Assembly (NCBI GenBank): GCA_015680685.1
Contig: MNCI01019108.1
Span: forward strand, 783,629 to 847,628
Reading direction: 5' to 3'
DNA: 64,000 bases
Origin: Gnetum montanum
Lineage: Eukaryota; Streptophyta; Gnetopsida; Gnetales; Gnetaceae
Part shown: positions 20,259 through 32,940 of the stretch, one piece after another
Numbering within the stretch: the stretch's first letter is position 1
How the letters are laid out: the number at the start of each line of letters is the position of its first letter
The notes under the pieces: model-generated
The model's input: only the letters and a program-made list of their open reading frames with translations
Database searches by the model: none
What the model was told of the DNA's origin: nothing
Translations under genes and position numbers: made by a program

Positions 20259-23200
20259 TAAGTGTAATTTTAAGTTTTTTTGGCTTATCTATTGGTTTCA
20301 TTAGGCCACCTGAGGTTAATGATTTTTGCTTAGGTTTGAATGCTTGCAAGTATAGGGTAGATGATCATGGGTTGATCAACAAATATCAACTCTTGCCCTT
20401 GGCCCAAACAACATTGGAGGCTGTTGCCAAAAGCCAAGTAGTGAGGCTTGCAATGATGGAGCAACTCAAGGATGACTTCAACAAGTATGCCTCATACTAT
20501 TCCCTAGTCTACTGTAGGTGCTTGGCTAATGGGACACCTCATAGTTGGTGGGGTATTCCTAATTTTGGTGCATAGACATGTATATCCATTAGGGTCCCCA
20601 TGTTGCCTTCTCCTAGCAAGCAAACTAAGAATTTTTATTTTGTTTTATTTTACTTTTTATTTATGCAATGTCAATGTTTTCTAGTTACATAGTTGTTAGG
20701 CTATCTAGGTTTTAATGTTTTACTAGTTTTATTGGTGTGGCTATATGGTCTTGTTTTTATTTGTTATGCTTGTTACATTTTTTTTGGTTTTGTATGATGT
20801 GCCTATGCCAAACCTAATAGGTTTCTTTCATTACATTGTAGGGGCTACGCCATCATCTATCATTGCTATGATCACTTCAAGACATGCTAAGAAGACACTT
20901 ACCTTAAAGTTTGATGAGGTGGATGCAATGCAACATTGGTTGGCTAGCCAAGCACCTAGAGACATCTAAGCAAGGATTTCTAGTGCAAGTTTTCTTGACT
21001 TATTCATGGCTCCTATCTCAATCATCCCTACCCCTAATATGATGAACATCATCAACTCCTTTAACAAAGGAGTGAATAAATTCATCACCGAGGTCCATGG
21101 TGTGCCTGTCACTTTAGCCATCAATAAATCTACCTTTAGTAACCTATTTTTTATCCCTCATGAGGGCATGAAGGTGGTCACCAAACTAGGGAAAGAGGTG
21201 GACCACAAGTATGAGATGGAAGAATGGTTAAACCCTCATTACAACCACTCTAGATTAACTTTAGACCATTGCCAGGTCATAGAGGTGAATGAGATGTATT
21301 TGTTGTTCTGGTCCCAAGAATTACCAACCTTGTTATCATAGAAGAAGGTCTTTGGCATTGAATAGGCATGGATCATGAAAAAGGTATTCACTAAGGATGC
21401 TCAATTCAATTGTGCTACTCACTTGTTTTCTGAGAGCTACGAGGGAAGGTCCTGAAACTCTAGGACAACCTTGGTCCGATATGCCATATGCACTTTGCAT
21501 TTTTCATGACATATATAAAGAGGTTTGTAGAGATCCTGGTGGTGAGGAATGATGGATTATGGGTAAGTCAAGTTTCATGTCAACTTTCTAAGCCTTGGGT
21601 AAAACACATTTTTCCAACCATGCAAGCTCAGAACCCACAAGAGGATGTTGGTGAATCACTGTCTATTACCACTAAGCACTTTAGTGGTAGGCATTTTCCT
21701 TCCCCTAACAACATGAAGATTGAATTCCAAGCTATCCATATGAATGCTAAAAAGACCAAGGAGTTATGTGCTAAAGCTAACAAGGTAGCTAAAGCAAAGT
21801 TAAAGAGGCCAATGGTCGAGGAGACAACACTAGTTATTGAGCAACCCTCGAAGAGGAGGCTTGTTGTCAGACTTAGCTAGGCACAGCATGTGGTTGTAGG
21901 TACATTCTTTTTGCATTTTCATTTTTTAAAGTTATTTCTCATTTATGTTTTATGTTATATGATCATGTTATTTAGTTTTAGCTAATACATGCTAAGTTAT
22001 TCTATGTTTTATCTTTGGTTTTCTTGAAGGTAAGCAATAAGAACTAGCAACGTAGCTGGTAGCAGTAGAGATAGAATAAAAATGCCTAGAGGAGGAGGCT
22101 CTACAATGACATGAGGATGAGGAGCTATCCAATGTCACACTAGATGCTTTTGACACCTAATTTTAAAGTTCACAGCTAGGTCAACCTCCCTTTATTCTCC
22201 TAGATGATCTTACAGGTACTTATGAATTTTGTTTTATATGTTGTATTTTGTAGTTTCATGTTTGAACCTATTTTTAATTGTTGGACTATAGTCATGCTTA
22301 TTGTAGCTTCTAAGCCTCAACTAGGTGCTTTCACCTAAAAAAATGGGTAGAGGTTCCTGAAAAAATGGAGTTCATGTGTGGGATGGCCAAAGACATGATC
22401 GATTAGTTGCAACATATTGCCCCCAATGTTGGTAAGAATCTTAATTTATTTTTCCTTTAGTTGTTTTTATTATTTATGCATTTTTGTTTCATATGGATTT
22501 TATCATTATATTTTCTTGGCTATTTAAAATGTTTTTGGTTATTTTTTTATTCATTGTTTACTAATTTTATGTGTTCACTTTGTTGTATTGCTTGTGGTGT
22601 CCAAGGTTGGATGGGATTCCAATCGTGCTATTGAAATTGATAAACTACCTAGCTTGCCACCTAAAGTGGAAAACATTCCACAAATTTTATATGAAAGTGC
22701 CATTGAATGTGCACTTTCATTTGCCCAAAATTTGTGAGAATGCCAACATTCCAATGAGCTCCTATGGGAATGAGTTGTAGTGTTGGAAAGGGACAATAAA
22801 AAGGAAGTTGAGGAGATTAAAGATCTCATGTAACATAAGGAGTTTGTGGAAGCCCAAGTGGCTAACAGAGACTCCTTGAAAACCAAAGAGATAGAAAAGG
22901 TGTAGTACTAGAATGCCATCCATGACAAGGTTGCCCTTGCAAGGAGCCTTGCGGAGCAAAAGCTACAAATGGACTTGTTGGCTCATAAGGCCAAGGAGTG
23001 AAGGGACTATTGTGCTTGGGTTCTTGAGGAGTGATAGGCATAAAAGGATAACAAAAAGAATTATAAGGCTGAACATGAGAGCTACCTAAAATGGCTACAA
23101 TAGGAGTCAATTGAGAGATGTAAGCTAGAGTTTTTCATTAAGGGAATCAAGGCAGAGGATGCCTTCAAGCTATTTGAAGGCTTTGTAGTGATGGTTGATT

Positions 23201-24054
23201 TCCCAGCTTGTCAGGTCACTATCGCTTTCGAGAGGTGACCACCAATACATTTTCATTAAAGCCACCCACATGGACTAATGTTGATGAAAGAAACATCTTG
23301 ACAAGTGTTAATATTGGGGAAGCGAACTAGGCCCACATGACTAAAGACCAAATTGTTCATTGTGTAGAGGTTGGTCTTCGAAGCTTCCCTATAGAAAAGG
23401 TTGCTCCTAAATCTTCCCAAGCTTTTAAAGTTTAATTAATTAAATATATTTTATTCTACTTTAAATTGTAATTTAGTTTCTTATTGTGTTTATTACTAAT
23501 TAGACTTTTGTTGTTATGATTGATATCAGTACCCAATGATAGTAGTGGTCCAAGTAGCGATCACATTAAAGATGATCCTCATCTCCCTCTAGTTGCACCT
23601 TAGTTCCATTATTTTGGATCATGTCTTTGGTTTATTTTCTTTTTATTGATGATGTGATGTTACAGCTATTTCTATGTGTTGGTTGTTGTGGTATGGTTTA
23701 TTATTTTTTATGTTATTGCTACACAGTGTAGCCAATGGCTATTCGACTATTATCTATTTTATGTGTCATTTGAACTTTTGTCACATTGTGTGAATATGGT
23801 TGTAGGTTACAGACATTTTGGTTATTATTATTTTTAATTTCATTTGCATGCTTTAACACTTCTAGTTTTATGCATCTTATGTGTTTTTACATTTTATTCA
23901 TGTTATGAGGCTACAATGGGATACATTGGTTAAATCAAGCAGTTATAACATAATACTTGGTAAAGTAAAATGTGAATTAACTAGACAAATAAAATGTGAA
24001 CTAGGATGTGATGGCTATGAACAAGTTATAAAAGTGTCGCTAGTTTAAAGCCTT

Positions 24055-24200
24055 GATAAGCCATGTGCAGTGCCAGTTTTAACCCATGACAAGCTGAGCA
24101 TGTTTCCAATTTTAGGCCATGCTAGGCCATATATTTTGCTAATTTTAGGCCATGGTGAGCCATCTGTTTTGCTAGTTTTAAGCCTTAGTGGGCCTATGCA
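24055..24200 (+). repeat. Short tandem repeat CCAATTTTAGGCCATGNNNGGCC-like (X repeats)
   Basis: Units of about 35 bp such as GCCAGTTTTAACCCATGAC, CCAATTTTAGGCCATGCTAG, CTAATTTTAGGCCATGGTGA and CTAGTTTTAAGCCTTAGTGG. The same units occur at 31140-31240 just after the E4b gag, and once at 15998-16027. In both E4a and E4b they mark the 3' end of gag-pro. Confidence 0.65.
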
Positions 24201-24499
24201 TTGAAAGAAAAGTTTTCCTAGTTTTTTGTTTTAAACTTTTTATGATATTTTTAGGTTTTACATTTTAAAATAGAAAAGGCATAAAAATGTAAATTGTAAG
24301 ACAGGGATAGATTATAGGTGACATGTGAAATGAGGCTAAAATGAGGAACAAGTAATGAAAAAATGGTACATGTAAACAAAGATTAAGTTAGGCTAAGAAA
24401 ATAAAAGAGAAAGCTACATGGTTATGGGCATAGGGGCAAGCATATAGGAAAATATGTTCAACCATGCAAGTGTTTCCTAATCTTCAAAAGATTAGGAAA

Positions 24500-25066
24500 G
24501 GTGTATGATCTATGTTACATAAGTTTGTATTCCCTGTTTCCTTCATTAACCATGTTGAAGGGGAGCTCATCCCATGGTGCATTAATGGTAACATTGTTTT
24601 CAGTTTTGGCCTCTTTCACTCTAACAAGCCTCTAGACTTCTTCATTAACAATGGGAGTTTCGTCCTGAAAGTTCACTTCGGACCCTTGCTCTACATCAAC
24701 ATTATTGACTACCAATGAAACTACACTATTGCCATGGGTAATTATTTCACCTCCCTCATAAGGTAGGTGAATTTCTTGGTAGATGTGTGAGGAAATAGCT
24801 CATAATTAAGCTAGCTAGGGCCTCCCCATGATGAGATTAAATCCTAGTATCTCTTTTACCACCAAGAAGTTGGCTATTATGGGAAATTTTTCCCTTGCTA
24901 GAAAGTCCAAGGAGATTAAGCCTTTGATTGCAACCTGATATTTGTTAAAGGATTTGAGAGCAGAAGTAGACCTATGTTTCATGTGTTTTATTAGATCCAA
25001 ACATTCAATAATGGTATAGGGTATAACATTAGTGGCCATCCCATCATCAACATACATCCTATGCAT
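24500..25066 (-). pseudogene. E4a aspartic protease pseudogene
   Basis: The minus strand reads RMYVDDGMATNVIP, the counterpart of the RVLIDGGSSVNVLP active site. The Asp is present but the following triplet is altered. It continues FNKYQVAIKGLISLDF, then IANFLVVKEILGFNLIMGRP at the flap end, then an open stretch (24815-25066) and a decayed tail HIYQEIHLPYEGG. This arrangement is that of Tat/Ogre-type Ty3/gypsy proteases. No RT follows; the next sequence to the left is the X repeat. Confidence 0.7.
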
Positions 25067-25099
25067 CTTGTACTACCCAACTCTTATTATTATGAATAG

Positions 25100-28029
25100 A
25101 GGGGCTTTCATTGTCTCATCATCCTAAGGGTTGGTTTTTTACATCACTATCACAAAATGTTAGTGTCATTGACTTTGTTTCTTCCCTTGGTGAAGGTGAT
25201 ACTATCACCATGTGAATGGACTCTTCACTAGCAAGGATGTCCTTGCTAATAGGAATTGAAGTCAACATTTTCACCAAGGCTTCATGATGTGTAGCAGAAG
25301 TCATTACAAGATCATACAAGCTAAGGAAAGTGTTCTTCTGTTTTAAAGACTACTTAACTTATTTTATGGCATTGAGGAAGTCTTTGTTATTAGTTGTTGA
25401 CTTCTTGTTCTTGTTAGTATTAACTTCCTCCATGCACCATGGGATGCAAGCTTCATGTTTTAGTGGTTATGGTTTAGCCTATTTTCCCTTTCCTTTTGAC
25501 TTGGAATCCTTCCTTGGATGACTAGTTGAAGTAGCTTGAGCATTAGAGCTCATGGGGATGGATGAGAGAGGAGTGGGTTTTAGTGGACCCACCTCCTTCC
25601 ACACCTTGGCTTGCTTGTTTTCTTTGGTCTTAGGCTTTAGCTCAAGCTTCTTGCATTGTTTACTCAGTGATTTCTTGTTGTTGGACTACAAATAAGTTGT
25701 TGTGTTAGCCACCATGTGAGGACGTTGTTCAATTGTAGCTATAGGTTTGGTTGCATTGGGAGAGGGCACTCTAATCATGAAAGGATCCTTGGGAGGCATT
25801 GATGATGGTATCCTTACAACAAAGGGGGTCCTTGCACTAGAAAAATTTGAAGAATCCCTTTCATTAGAAGAAGGTACCCAAATCATCAATGGCTCTTATG
25901 CAAGTCTTGAGTTGTTGCTCACGTTGAATGTTGCTATGGTGTAAGGGTTATTGTTGAAATTCCATGGATCCTTGTAGACCTACATGGACTAGTTTTGTGG
26001 CCTAATTAGATTATAGGGATTGAGCACTAGCTTGCTATTGTCCATCATCTTCTACAAGTCATCCTTCAAGGCTAGGCAGAAGTTAGTATCATGTCTTGGT
26101 ATCTAATGATAGTGGTAGAAATAGTCAAGTTTAAAGTACTTTAGTATGGGTGGATCATCCTTGGTTACTAGAATGGGGTTCATTGCAATTTTACATAATC
26201 AATCATGCCTCTTGTGGGCATTATTTATGAATTATTTATACTAGATCCTCCCACTCTTTAGCAACTAGTTAAGGAGTTCAAATGATTTCAAGGGTAACCT
26301 AGTATACTTTGACTAATCATTTCTCTCAAAGTTAGGTCTTGTGTTGCTTGATGTAGAGGCCCCACATATCGATGATTGGCTAGTTAAGGTGGGGGCCTTG
26401 GGTTGGTTCATTTTAGGCCCCTAAGTGGTCTTATTGTCTTTGGCCATAGTGGCCATGGCTACATTGTTTTGCCTCTCCTTCTCCTTATTCTTCCATGTAT
26501 GTTGATTTTTGTATGCCATGTAGGCAGGGTCATGACTGGCCTCGACAACGTCCTCTATGTTCTTTGTCTAGAAGAAAGCTTGACTGAGTAACCACAAGTC
26601 TAGGTAGTAGATCTTGGACTTAATAAAGTTATTGACTATCCCCTTGAAAATGGCCAGAAGATGGATCTAGGCTATGGGTTTGGAAATCATGTTTAGTAGA
26701 GCATTCCATCTTTGGATGAAATTTTGAATTAGTTCAAGGGGTTCCTATTTGATCTAGGGTGGTCTTTGATTTGAAGTTATATTTGAAACAATTCATGAAT
26801 TGTGAGATCAAGTCTTCAAGTGAGGATATAGATCCTGAGGGCAACGTGAGTACTAGTCTAATAACTTTTGAGTAAGAGACATAGGAAAGATCCTCATTAT
26901 CGTATGAGGCCAAGCTTGTAACAAAAGGAACTTGGAGAGAAAGGTGATGAGGTGAGTGTTGGGGTCACCTTCACTATTGTACTTGGTAAATTGGGGTGTG
27001 GGAATGCCTGGGGAAAGAGTTACTTATGGGATAGTAGGACTAATAGAATTGTCTTGATAGAAATCCATGATCTTGACTATCTAGGTTTTTGAAGATTTAA
27101 GCTTATGTAACTTTTATGTAAGATCTTGGATCATTTGGAAGCCCTGATCCAAGTCTTGGGGCATTCCCATGGGCTATGGAGTTTGTACAAAGGGTTGTGG
27201 TATGAGTTGAAAGGCTTGTGGTCTTGTGATGGATTATGGCATGGAGGGGAGAGGTTGGGTTATCATTGCCAATGGAGGATTGAATAAGGAAAAAGAGGTT
27301 TGTGTTGACATCTATGGGATGAAAGTGGAAAATGGTGTATGTGATCCTTGGTTCACTTCAGGTTCCACTGTGGGGCCCATTCGCATGGAGAATGAATGAG
27401 CGATGTTGAAGACCACTAGTGATGACCGTGCAAGAATGAGGCTACATGGCAAAAGACATAGAAGAGAAAAAGAATGTTGATTGGGGCATTGATTGTGCCT
27501 AGTGGGTTGCTCTGAAAAATGCTAGCCCAAACATGGTAGGGTATATGGGAGACAAAAGTTGAGGGATTTTTTCCATGGAAGAGACAAGAGAGGCCAAGCT
27601 AGATGTGATAGTTTGAGGAGTTGACTGTTGGAAGAGGCTCCCAATGAAGTTATCTAGTTTAGGTTTTTCTTTGAACTCATCCTATTCTTTATGTTGACTC
27701 TCTAAGTTTGATTCATTATTTTGCTCATCCATCTCAATCAATTGAGATAGGATGTGAGTATGAGTATTGTATAGTGGTATTTTGTCATATGGAGAAGGAA
27801 TATACTCCTTTCTATTCCGATGGATTAGCTCATACTCATGTTTGGATTTGGCTTCTCCACATGGAATGAGTAGGCCAGCTTAGATTTTGATGTAAATAAA
27901 GTTATAGTATTCTTCATTTATAATTAAAAAATCTAGGCTTTGACCCTCTATTTGAGCAATTTCCTATGCTCAACCATACTGGGTCTTTTAGGTCATAGAT
28001 TCTCACTGCATCTTGGTTAGATGCCATGT
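25100..28029 (-). pseudogene. E4a gag pseudogene
   Basis: The start is near MASNQDAVRIYDLKDP at 28029; E4b has the matching MAINQEVVCVYDPKDP. Near 26100 a zinc-knuckle-like segment matches E4b YFRLGRFFHYHQMASHDTDFC-type sequence, the form normally seen as KYCxFHxxxGHDTxxC. A run of repeated P-F-x-I-R-V-P-S units follows near 25686-25889 (in E4b FVIKVPS, FIICVPP, FVIKVPP). Many stops. Gag would build the particle that packages the element RNA. Confidence 0.7.
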
Positions 28030-28785
28030 ATATTAGGTTAATGGAAAAAAATGTTGATTGGCTGAAAGATATTTCTGGTAATGATTTTAATTTAACTTTG
28101 GTTAAATTTTTTAATTAATCAAATAAAAATTCCAACAAGTAGAATTGCCCAAGGTGTAAAGGGTTTTAGTTGAAAAATGGTTGAAACTAAAATTGTAGGT
28201 GTAGTGTAAGTTATAGTGGTAGTGGTGTGCACTACACTTAGGAAAATGTGAGAGTTTTAATGTTGGAAAAACCAACTATCCTAGCTTTGCTAGCAAGGGC
28301 TACATTGGAGGAGGGGGAGGAGCGGGGTAAACAATCAATTGCCTTAACCAATAAAACTATGCTGAGAACACCTCCTCCTAAAAAAGTGCATTGGGTTGTA
28401 AAAAAGATAAGTTTGAAATATTGATTTTTTATGAACTACACTAGAGTTTTGGGTGAGACCATGTTGGTTTTGGCCATAAAATTTCATAGCATGGGGTTTG
28501 GGTGGTTGGAGTAGGACTACGCTGGCCTTCCAAGGCATCCAAAGGTGGGTTTCAATAGGGAAAAGTGGCAAGTTTTTGCTAGAACCATGCTAGCTTTGAG
28601 GAATCCAAAAACTGCTATGAAAATCCAGATCACCTACAACTAATACCCTAGGTATTGGTTGTAGAAAAATGGATAGCTGCATTGGTTTTTCTTGGCAAAT
28701 TTTTAATGTAAATTTTAAGAGTTTGAACTTTCAAAAAAAGAAAAAATTTGTTTCAAAAGGAGCAAAGTAGGATTTGGCGAAGAGA

Positions 28786-28808
28786 TCGAGGGCCTCCTTC
28801 TAGCACCA
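28786..28808 (-). other. Primer binding site, tRNA-Asn type (E4a)
   Basis: On the minus strand TGGTGCTAGAAGGAGGCCC fits the complement of plant tRNA-Asn 3' ends (TGGCGCTAGAAGGAGGGG) with a C-to-T change at the CpG. E4b has the more decayed TGATGCTAAAAGGAGGACC at about 42103-42121. It lies on the LTR side of gag, as expected. Confidence 0.65.
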
Positions 28809-28819
28809 GAAAACTATAG

Positions 28820-31020
28820 CATCTAAAAAATTTAGTTACTAGAAAATAAAAAATTTCAGGTGTAATAGTTTTCATCCTAGATCCTAAGGGCCTCCAAGAA
28901 AGAAAATCCAAGGTAACGTGGATGGGCTTGTTGATTACCCAGGGAGTTAGGAAGTGCAAATGGGATAATTAACTTAAATAAAAATGTAGATCTAATTAAA
29001 AAAACATGGAAATTAATTGTGAAATAAATTTGCACAACAAATGAATTGTCAGCTCTATTGAAAACAATAAAATTGCTACAAAAGCAAAGTTTGAATATGT
29101 ACAAATTATGTACCTAAGTACATGAGGAGTTCGCTTGGATGAAGCTTGAAGCTTGTTGAAGCTAATAGGTTGCATTCTCCAGTTGACTCCACAATCCATG
29201 TACTTTCCAACTTCAATCACCAAAACTCCTTAATGGTTTTTAGCTTAGATCTACAACAGGGCAAGTGGGATGTTTGACTTTTGGGAATTGTGGAACTATG
29301 CTGAGAGTCTCCAATGTCCAAATAGTTGCCAAATTGCTCCAAAAGTCTTACAAAATGCCAAAGGTTACAATCGCCCCAAGTTGTAAAGGTTGTAGAGTTC
29401 TAAAAGAAAGAACTTGTCCAATGTGTTCAAAATTTTCTTTTATAGGTAATATGGTTGTTAGATTTTTGCTGTAAATTTTGTCCATGATTACTAATAGATT
29501 GGTGTGATTTGCAAGTGTGGTAGGCCATTATTTCCAACATATTTTTTCATTTATGGTAAGTTTTTGCACCCAAGCCACCAAAACCATGCTGGATACCATA
29601 TACAGTAAATGGATTTTTGCAAACTACATTGGCTTCATCCAACTATGCTAGCCCTAGAGAACTACATTGGCATTGTCATGCTGAAGTTGGGGCATCCACA
29701 CTGAGATTGCTGGAGAAATGAAAACCCCAACCACTGTAATGTTGGCTTTGTGGAACCACATTGAAAATTATCGCTACACTAGCCATTGTTGGGAAAATCA
29801 AAACCCAACACTACCAATGCTAGGTGTAGGTGGTTCCAGCGTAGTTGTGACTATGACCATCATAAAACCCATGAGAATTCCAAATTTGATAGTTCCTAAG
29901 GCATCTTTAGCCTTCCCAAGCCCATATATAGACATGACATGACCTTTTCCACCTGAGAAGTGAGGCTATAACAACTTATGAGGCATTTTTTAGCCCCACA
30001 AAGTTCAAGTATGTGAGATTGCAACTCATGGACTACAAACCTCACATTTTACAATGAAATTCTAGCCTTAGGTTTGATGGTGAAGGTTACAACATGAATT
30101 TTTTTGATGGTATTACACACAGTGCCTATATGTCAAACATAGATCATCCTTGTTATTAGGGTAAGAAAGGTTGTAATCAAGATATGGGATTGTGGCTTGA
30201 AATGGGTAACAAAAGTGATGTGAGAAAAGCATTCTTGGCATAATAGGAAAAGCTAATCAAATCTTGTGCATCAAGGTTACATGGTAACTTGCTACCATTA
30301 TAAATTGCACCTTCATGATGACTTTCAAGCTTCATCTTGCAAGCACAACTCCAAGAGAACAAGAAAATAAGACAAAGACTATATGATGTTACATGACATT
30401 ACATGCACATGACATAATAAGCACATCATGAGCCATCATAGGCTACTATTGGTACAACATTGAGAGATCTGTATCTTACATCATATATTTTACAAACTTT
30501 GTAGTTCATTTGTCATGCCAAAAAAAGTTATGAGGTCATGCAGGCTTGGTTGTCGTAGGCTACGATGGTTGTCAACATTGGTTATCCATCCAAACCTATG
30601 AATAGAAGGTCAACCACAGTAAAAGCAAACATGTTAATGTTAAATCTAATTAGGGGTTGTTTGATGGCTTTAGTGTTACATTACAAGGGTTTGATGATGT
30701 CTTGAGTAGGGTTAAGTTTTAGCAAGGAACTTGGTTTCATGTGTTTTCTCCTCACCATTGTGGTTTAAATGGGAATTTCGACCAAGGAACCCTCCATGAT
30801 GTTTCTGGCTTCAAGGTTAATGGTAATTAGGCCACTTCAAGATGTTAAGGTTGTATGGTAGAACGGTTTTGAGGCTTAAGGTTTAGATATTTTAAGGTCA
30901 ACTTGGTCTAACAGCATTACAAGAGGGGTTTATTTAGGCTTTAAGGCTAGTAAAATTTGCTTCCTCATCCTCTTATCTTATTTCTTGCATGTCAACATAA
31001 GCTATTCAAGAGACATCTAC
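28820..31020 (-). repeat. LTR shared by E4a (5') and E4b (3')
   Basis: 28820-30110 matches 42120-43250 in E4b, and 30010-31020 matches 14090-15120 at the left end of E4a, so the block is one long LTR of roughly 2.2 kb. It is bounded on the right by E4b gag and X repeats and on the left by the primer site. It contains half-sites ACCATGCTGGATACCAT (29584) and ACTATGCTAGCCC (29641). Exact termini are not clear because TG/CA ends have decayed. Confidence 0.6.
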
Positions 31021-31139
31021 TTGATAAAATTGTTAAACAATGTTGAAATACTGCAAAACATTGTAATTAAAGAGCAAAATAAGCTCAACCAAGATCAACA
31101 CAAAGTAAAATGAGGCTAAACAAGGTAGGCCTTTGTGGG

Positions 31140-31240
31140 TAATGATGTTGCCAGTTTTAGGCCTTAACAGGGCATGTGTTACTAGCTTTAGGCCTTAGCG
31201 GGCCATGATGTTGACAGTTTTAGGCTATAGTGGGCCATGG
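31140..31240 (+). repeat. X repeats at the end of E4b gag
   Basis: Three units: TTGCCAGTTTTAGGCCTTAAC, ACTAGCTTTAGGCCTTAGCG and TTGACAGTTTTAGGCTATAG, each followed by GGGC and CATG. They match 24055-24200 and 15998-16027. In E4b they are followed directly by LTR sequence, whereas in E4a the accessory gene and its array lie between the two X blocks. Confidence 0.65.
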
Positions 31241-31439
31241 CCACACTTGTTTAACATGTATGGGATAGCCTCAAAAGAGAATATAAGGATAAAATAAGCA
31301 ATGAAACATGATACAATTTTGTGAATGTAAACAAATGACCATTGATAAAAGAGGGAATAAGACATTTACTATGAACTTATTTGATCTTTGATAGATCAAA
31401 GAATCCTTTTGCACAATTCTATGCTTGCCATCTCTCTTG

Positions 31440-32940
31440 TTTAACATGGTGAGTTGTAGGAATTTTCATTCATCATCCCATGTCATAGAGTTTTTGCTAA
31501 CATCGTTGTTATTCTTATTATTGTCCCTAGTCTGAGTATCAGAAGTTTCCTCTTAAAATTCCACCTCCAAACCTCAATCATCATTGTGAAGAAATTCTTT
31601 TCCTTAACATGTGATCTTTCAGCCTTAGTGGTTTTAACTTCCTCCATCTTTCCTAGAATTTGTGGCTCATGTTTTGGCATCTATGCATTGGGCCCCTTAT
31701 CCATGGGTGTAGCCAATCTTCGTATAGACCTTGGTTGGTCAACTTTCTTCAAATCCTTTTGTTGTTCACTATCTTCGGTGGGCTTCATTGTTGGCTTGAT
31801 GATAGGTTGTTTTTTTCACCATTGCAATGATGATTTCTACTAACCATTGAGTTATTTGCCACTATAGGTGGGCTTTGATCATGGGTTGTTATGGTTTTGC
31901 TTGTTGAAGGTGGAGGAACCTTAATAACAAATGGTTCCTTAGCCTTGAAAGGATTGGTAACATGTGGTCTAGGTTGTGATGTTAAGGCTACTAAAGGGGG
32001 GACACATATGATGAAAGGATTCTTATGGGCTAGAGGAGGTGATACCCATATGAAAAGGGGATCTCTAGGCTTTATGTTTTGAGGTTGTGATGGTACCTTG
32101 ATAACAAATGATTCCCTAGGAAGGTTAGCCCATTTGGTTGTTGTGAATGAGGTTGTAGTGTAAGAGTTGTTATGGGTGTTTAGATAGTTAGGCTCATTCA
32201 ACACTAACTCTCCATGGTCAATCATCTTTTGGAGGTCATCCTTTAATGCTAGACAAAAATCAGTGTCATGACTAGCCATTTGATGATAATGGAAAAACCT
32301 ACCTAGTCTAAAGTACTTTGGTAACTTCAAATCGTCTTTGGTTGCTATCATTGGATCTATAGCTATATCATAAAGATGATCATGCCTCTTATGAGCTTCC
32401 TAAAATAGTTACTTATGTTGTATACAGTTTTCTCTAAGCAACTCTTCTAAAATCTCAAAGGGCTTCATAGGTAACCTAGTGTACTCCATTCTATCCTTTT
32501 TCCCAAAGTTTTACCTTGGTTGATTTGGAGCATAGGAAGTGGATGGTTGTGATGAGTCAAAAGATGTGTTACATGGCAATAATCCCTACCTTTTTTCTTG
32601 TTTTGTATCCCTGTATATTGTGGCCATGGTTCTTACCTAGTTTTATCCCTATCCCTCCTTATGTGTTCATTTTTATAGGCCACATAGGCCAAGTCATTAC
32701 TTGCCTTAACTACCTCCTTGATGTTCTTATTTTGTGAAAAGGCTTAGCACAGTGATCAAGGCTCTAAGTAGTAGAGCTTTGACTTGATGAAGTCATTTAA
32801 TGCTCCCTTGAAGATGGCCAAGAGGTGAGTTTCAAAAATTGGCTCTGAAAGATCATTGGGCATTGAATTCCATCTTTGAATGAATCTTTTGACTAGTTTA
32901 AGTAGCCCCTACCTCACCTTCATCAGTTGGTCTAACATGG
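31440..32940 (-). pseudogene. E4b gag pseudogene, C-terminal part
   Basis: The longest open run (31785-32351) carries YFRLGRFFHYHQMASHDTDF, LALKDDLQKMIDHGEL, the Tat-type gag zinc segment with Phe in place of the first Cys. Repeated proline units follow (ESFVIKVPSQ, NPFIICVPP, EPFVIKVPPPS). Its other half continues at 39733 beyond E2. Confidence 0.7.

Larger units (their letters stand above)
18346..23602 (+). pseudogene. Multi-exon accessory gene antisense to gag-pro in E4a, decayed
   Basis: Exon-like coding blocks alternate with AT-rich stretches bounded by GT and AG. Exon 1 begins MSKRRASTNKNPT at 18346. Proposed later exons: about 19835-20258 (ends before GTAAGTG), 20334-~20566 (after TTTTTGCTTAG), 20842-21899, 22030-22215, 22307-22431 (before GTAAGAATC), 22606-~23430, and possibly 23535-23602. 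The second exon looks like an FCP1/NIF phosphatase. The fourth holds FITEVHGVPVTLA and a basic region (KAKLKRP, SKRRLVVR) that could be a nuclear signal. The seventh is charged and coiled-coil-like. Several stops and a frame change make it a pseudogene. The domain plan (globular part plus coiled coil, no membrane helix) recalls ORF2 of E1 and E3. Exon ends are by eye. Confidence 0.5.
14077..31290 (-). mobile_element. E4a: Tat-like Ty3/gypsy element with antisense accessory gene, decayed
   Basis: The element reads right to left. 5' LTR region (about 28820-31020), tRNA-Asn-type primer site (28786-28808), gag (28029 down to about 25100) and protease (about 25066-24500). Then comes a spliced gene on the opposite strand (18346-23602), its upstream ~193 bp repeat array, and a 3' LTR part (14090-15120). 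The two LTR parts match each other over about 1 kb. RT, RNase H and integrase are missing between protease and the antisense gene. Extra antisense genes after pol are a known trait of Tat-lineage elements such as Grande. The left end is cut at 14077 by E1. Confidence 0.6.
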
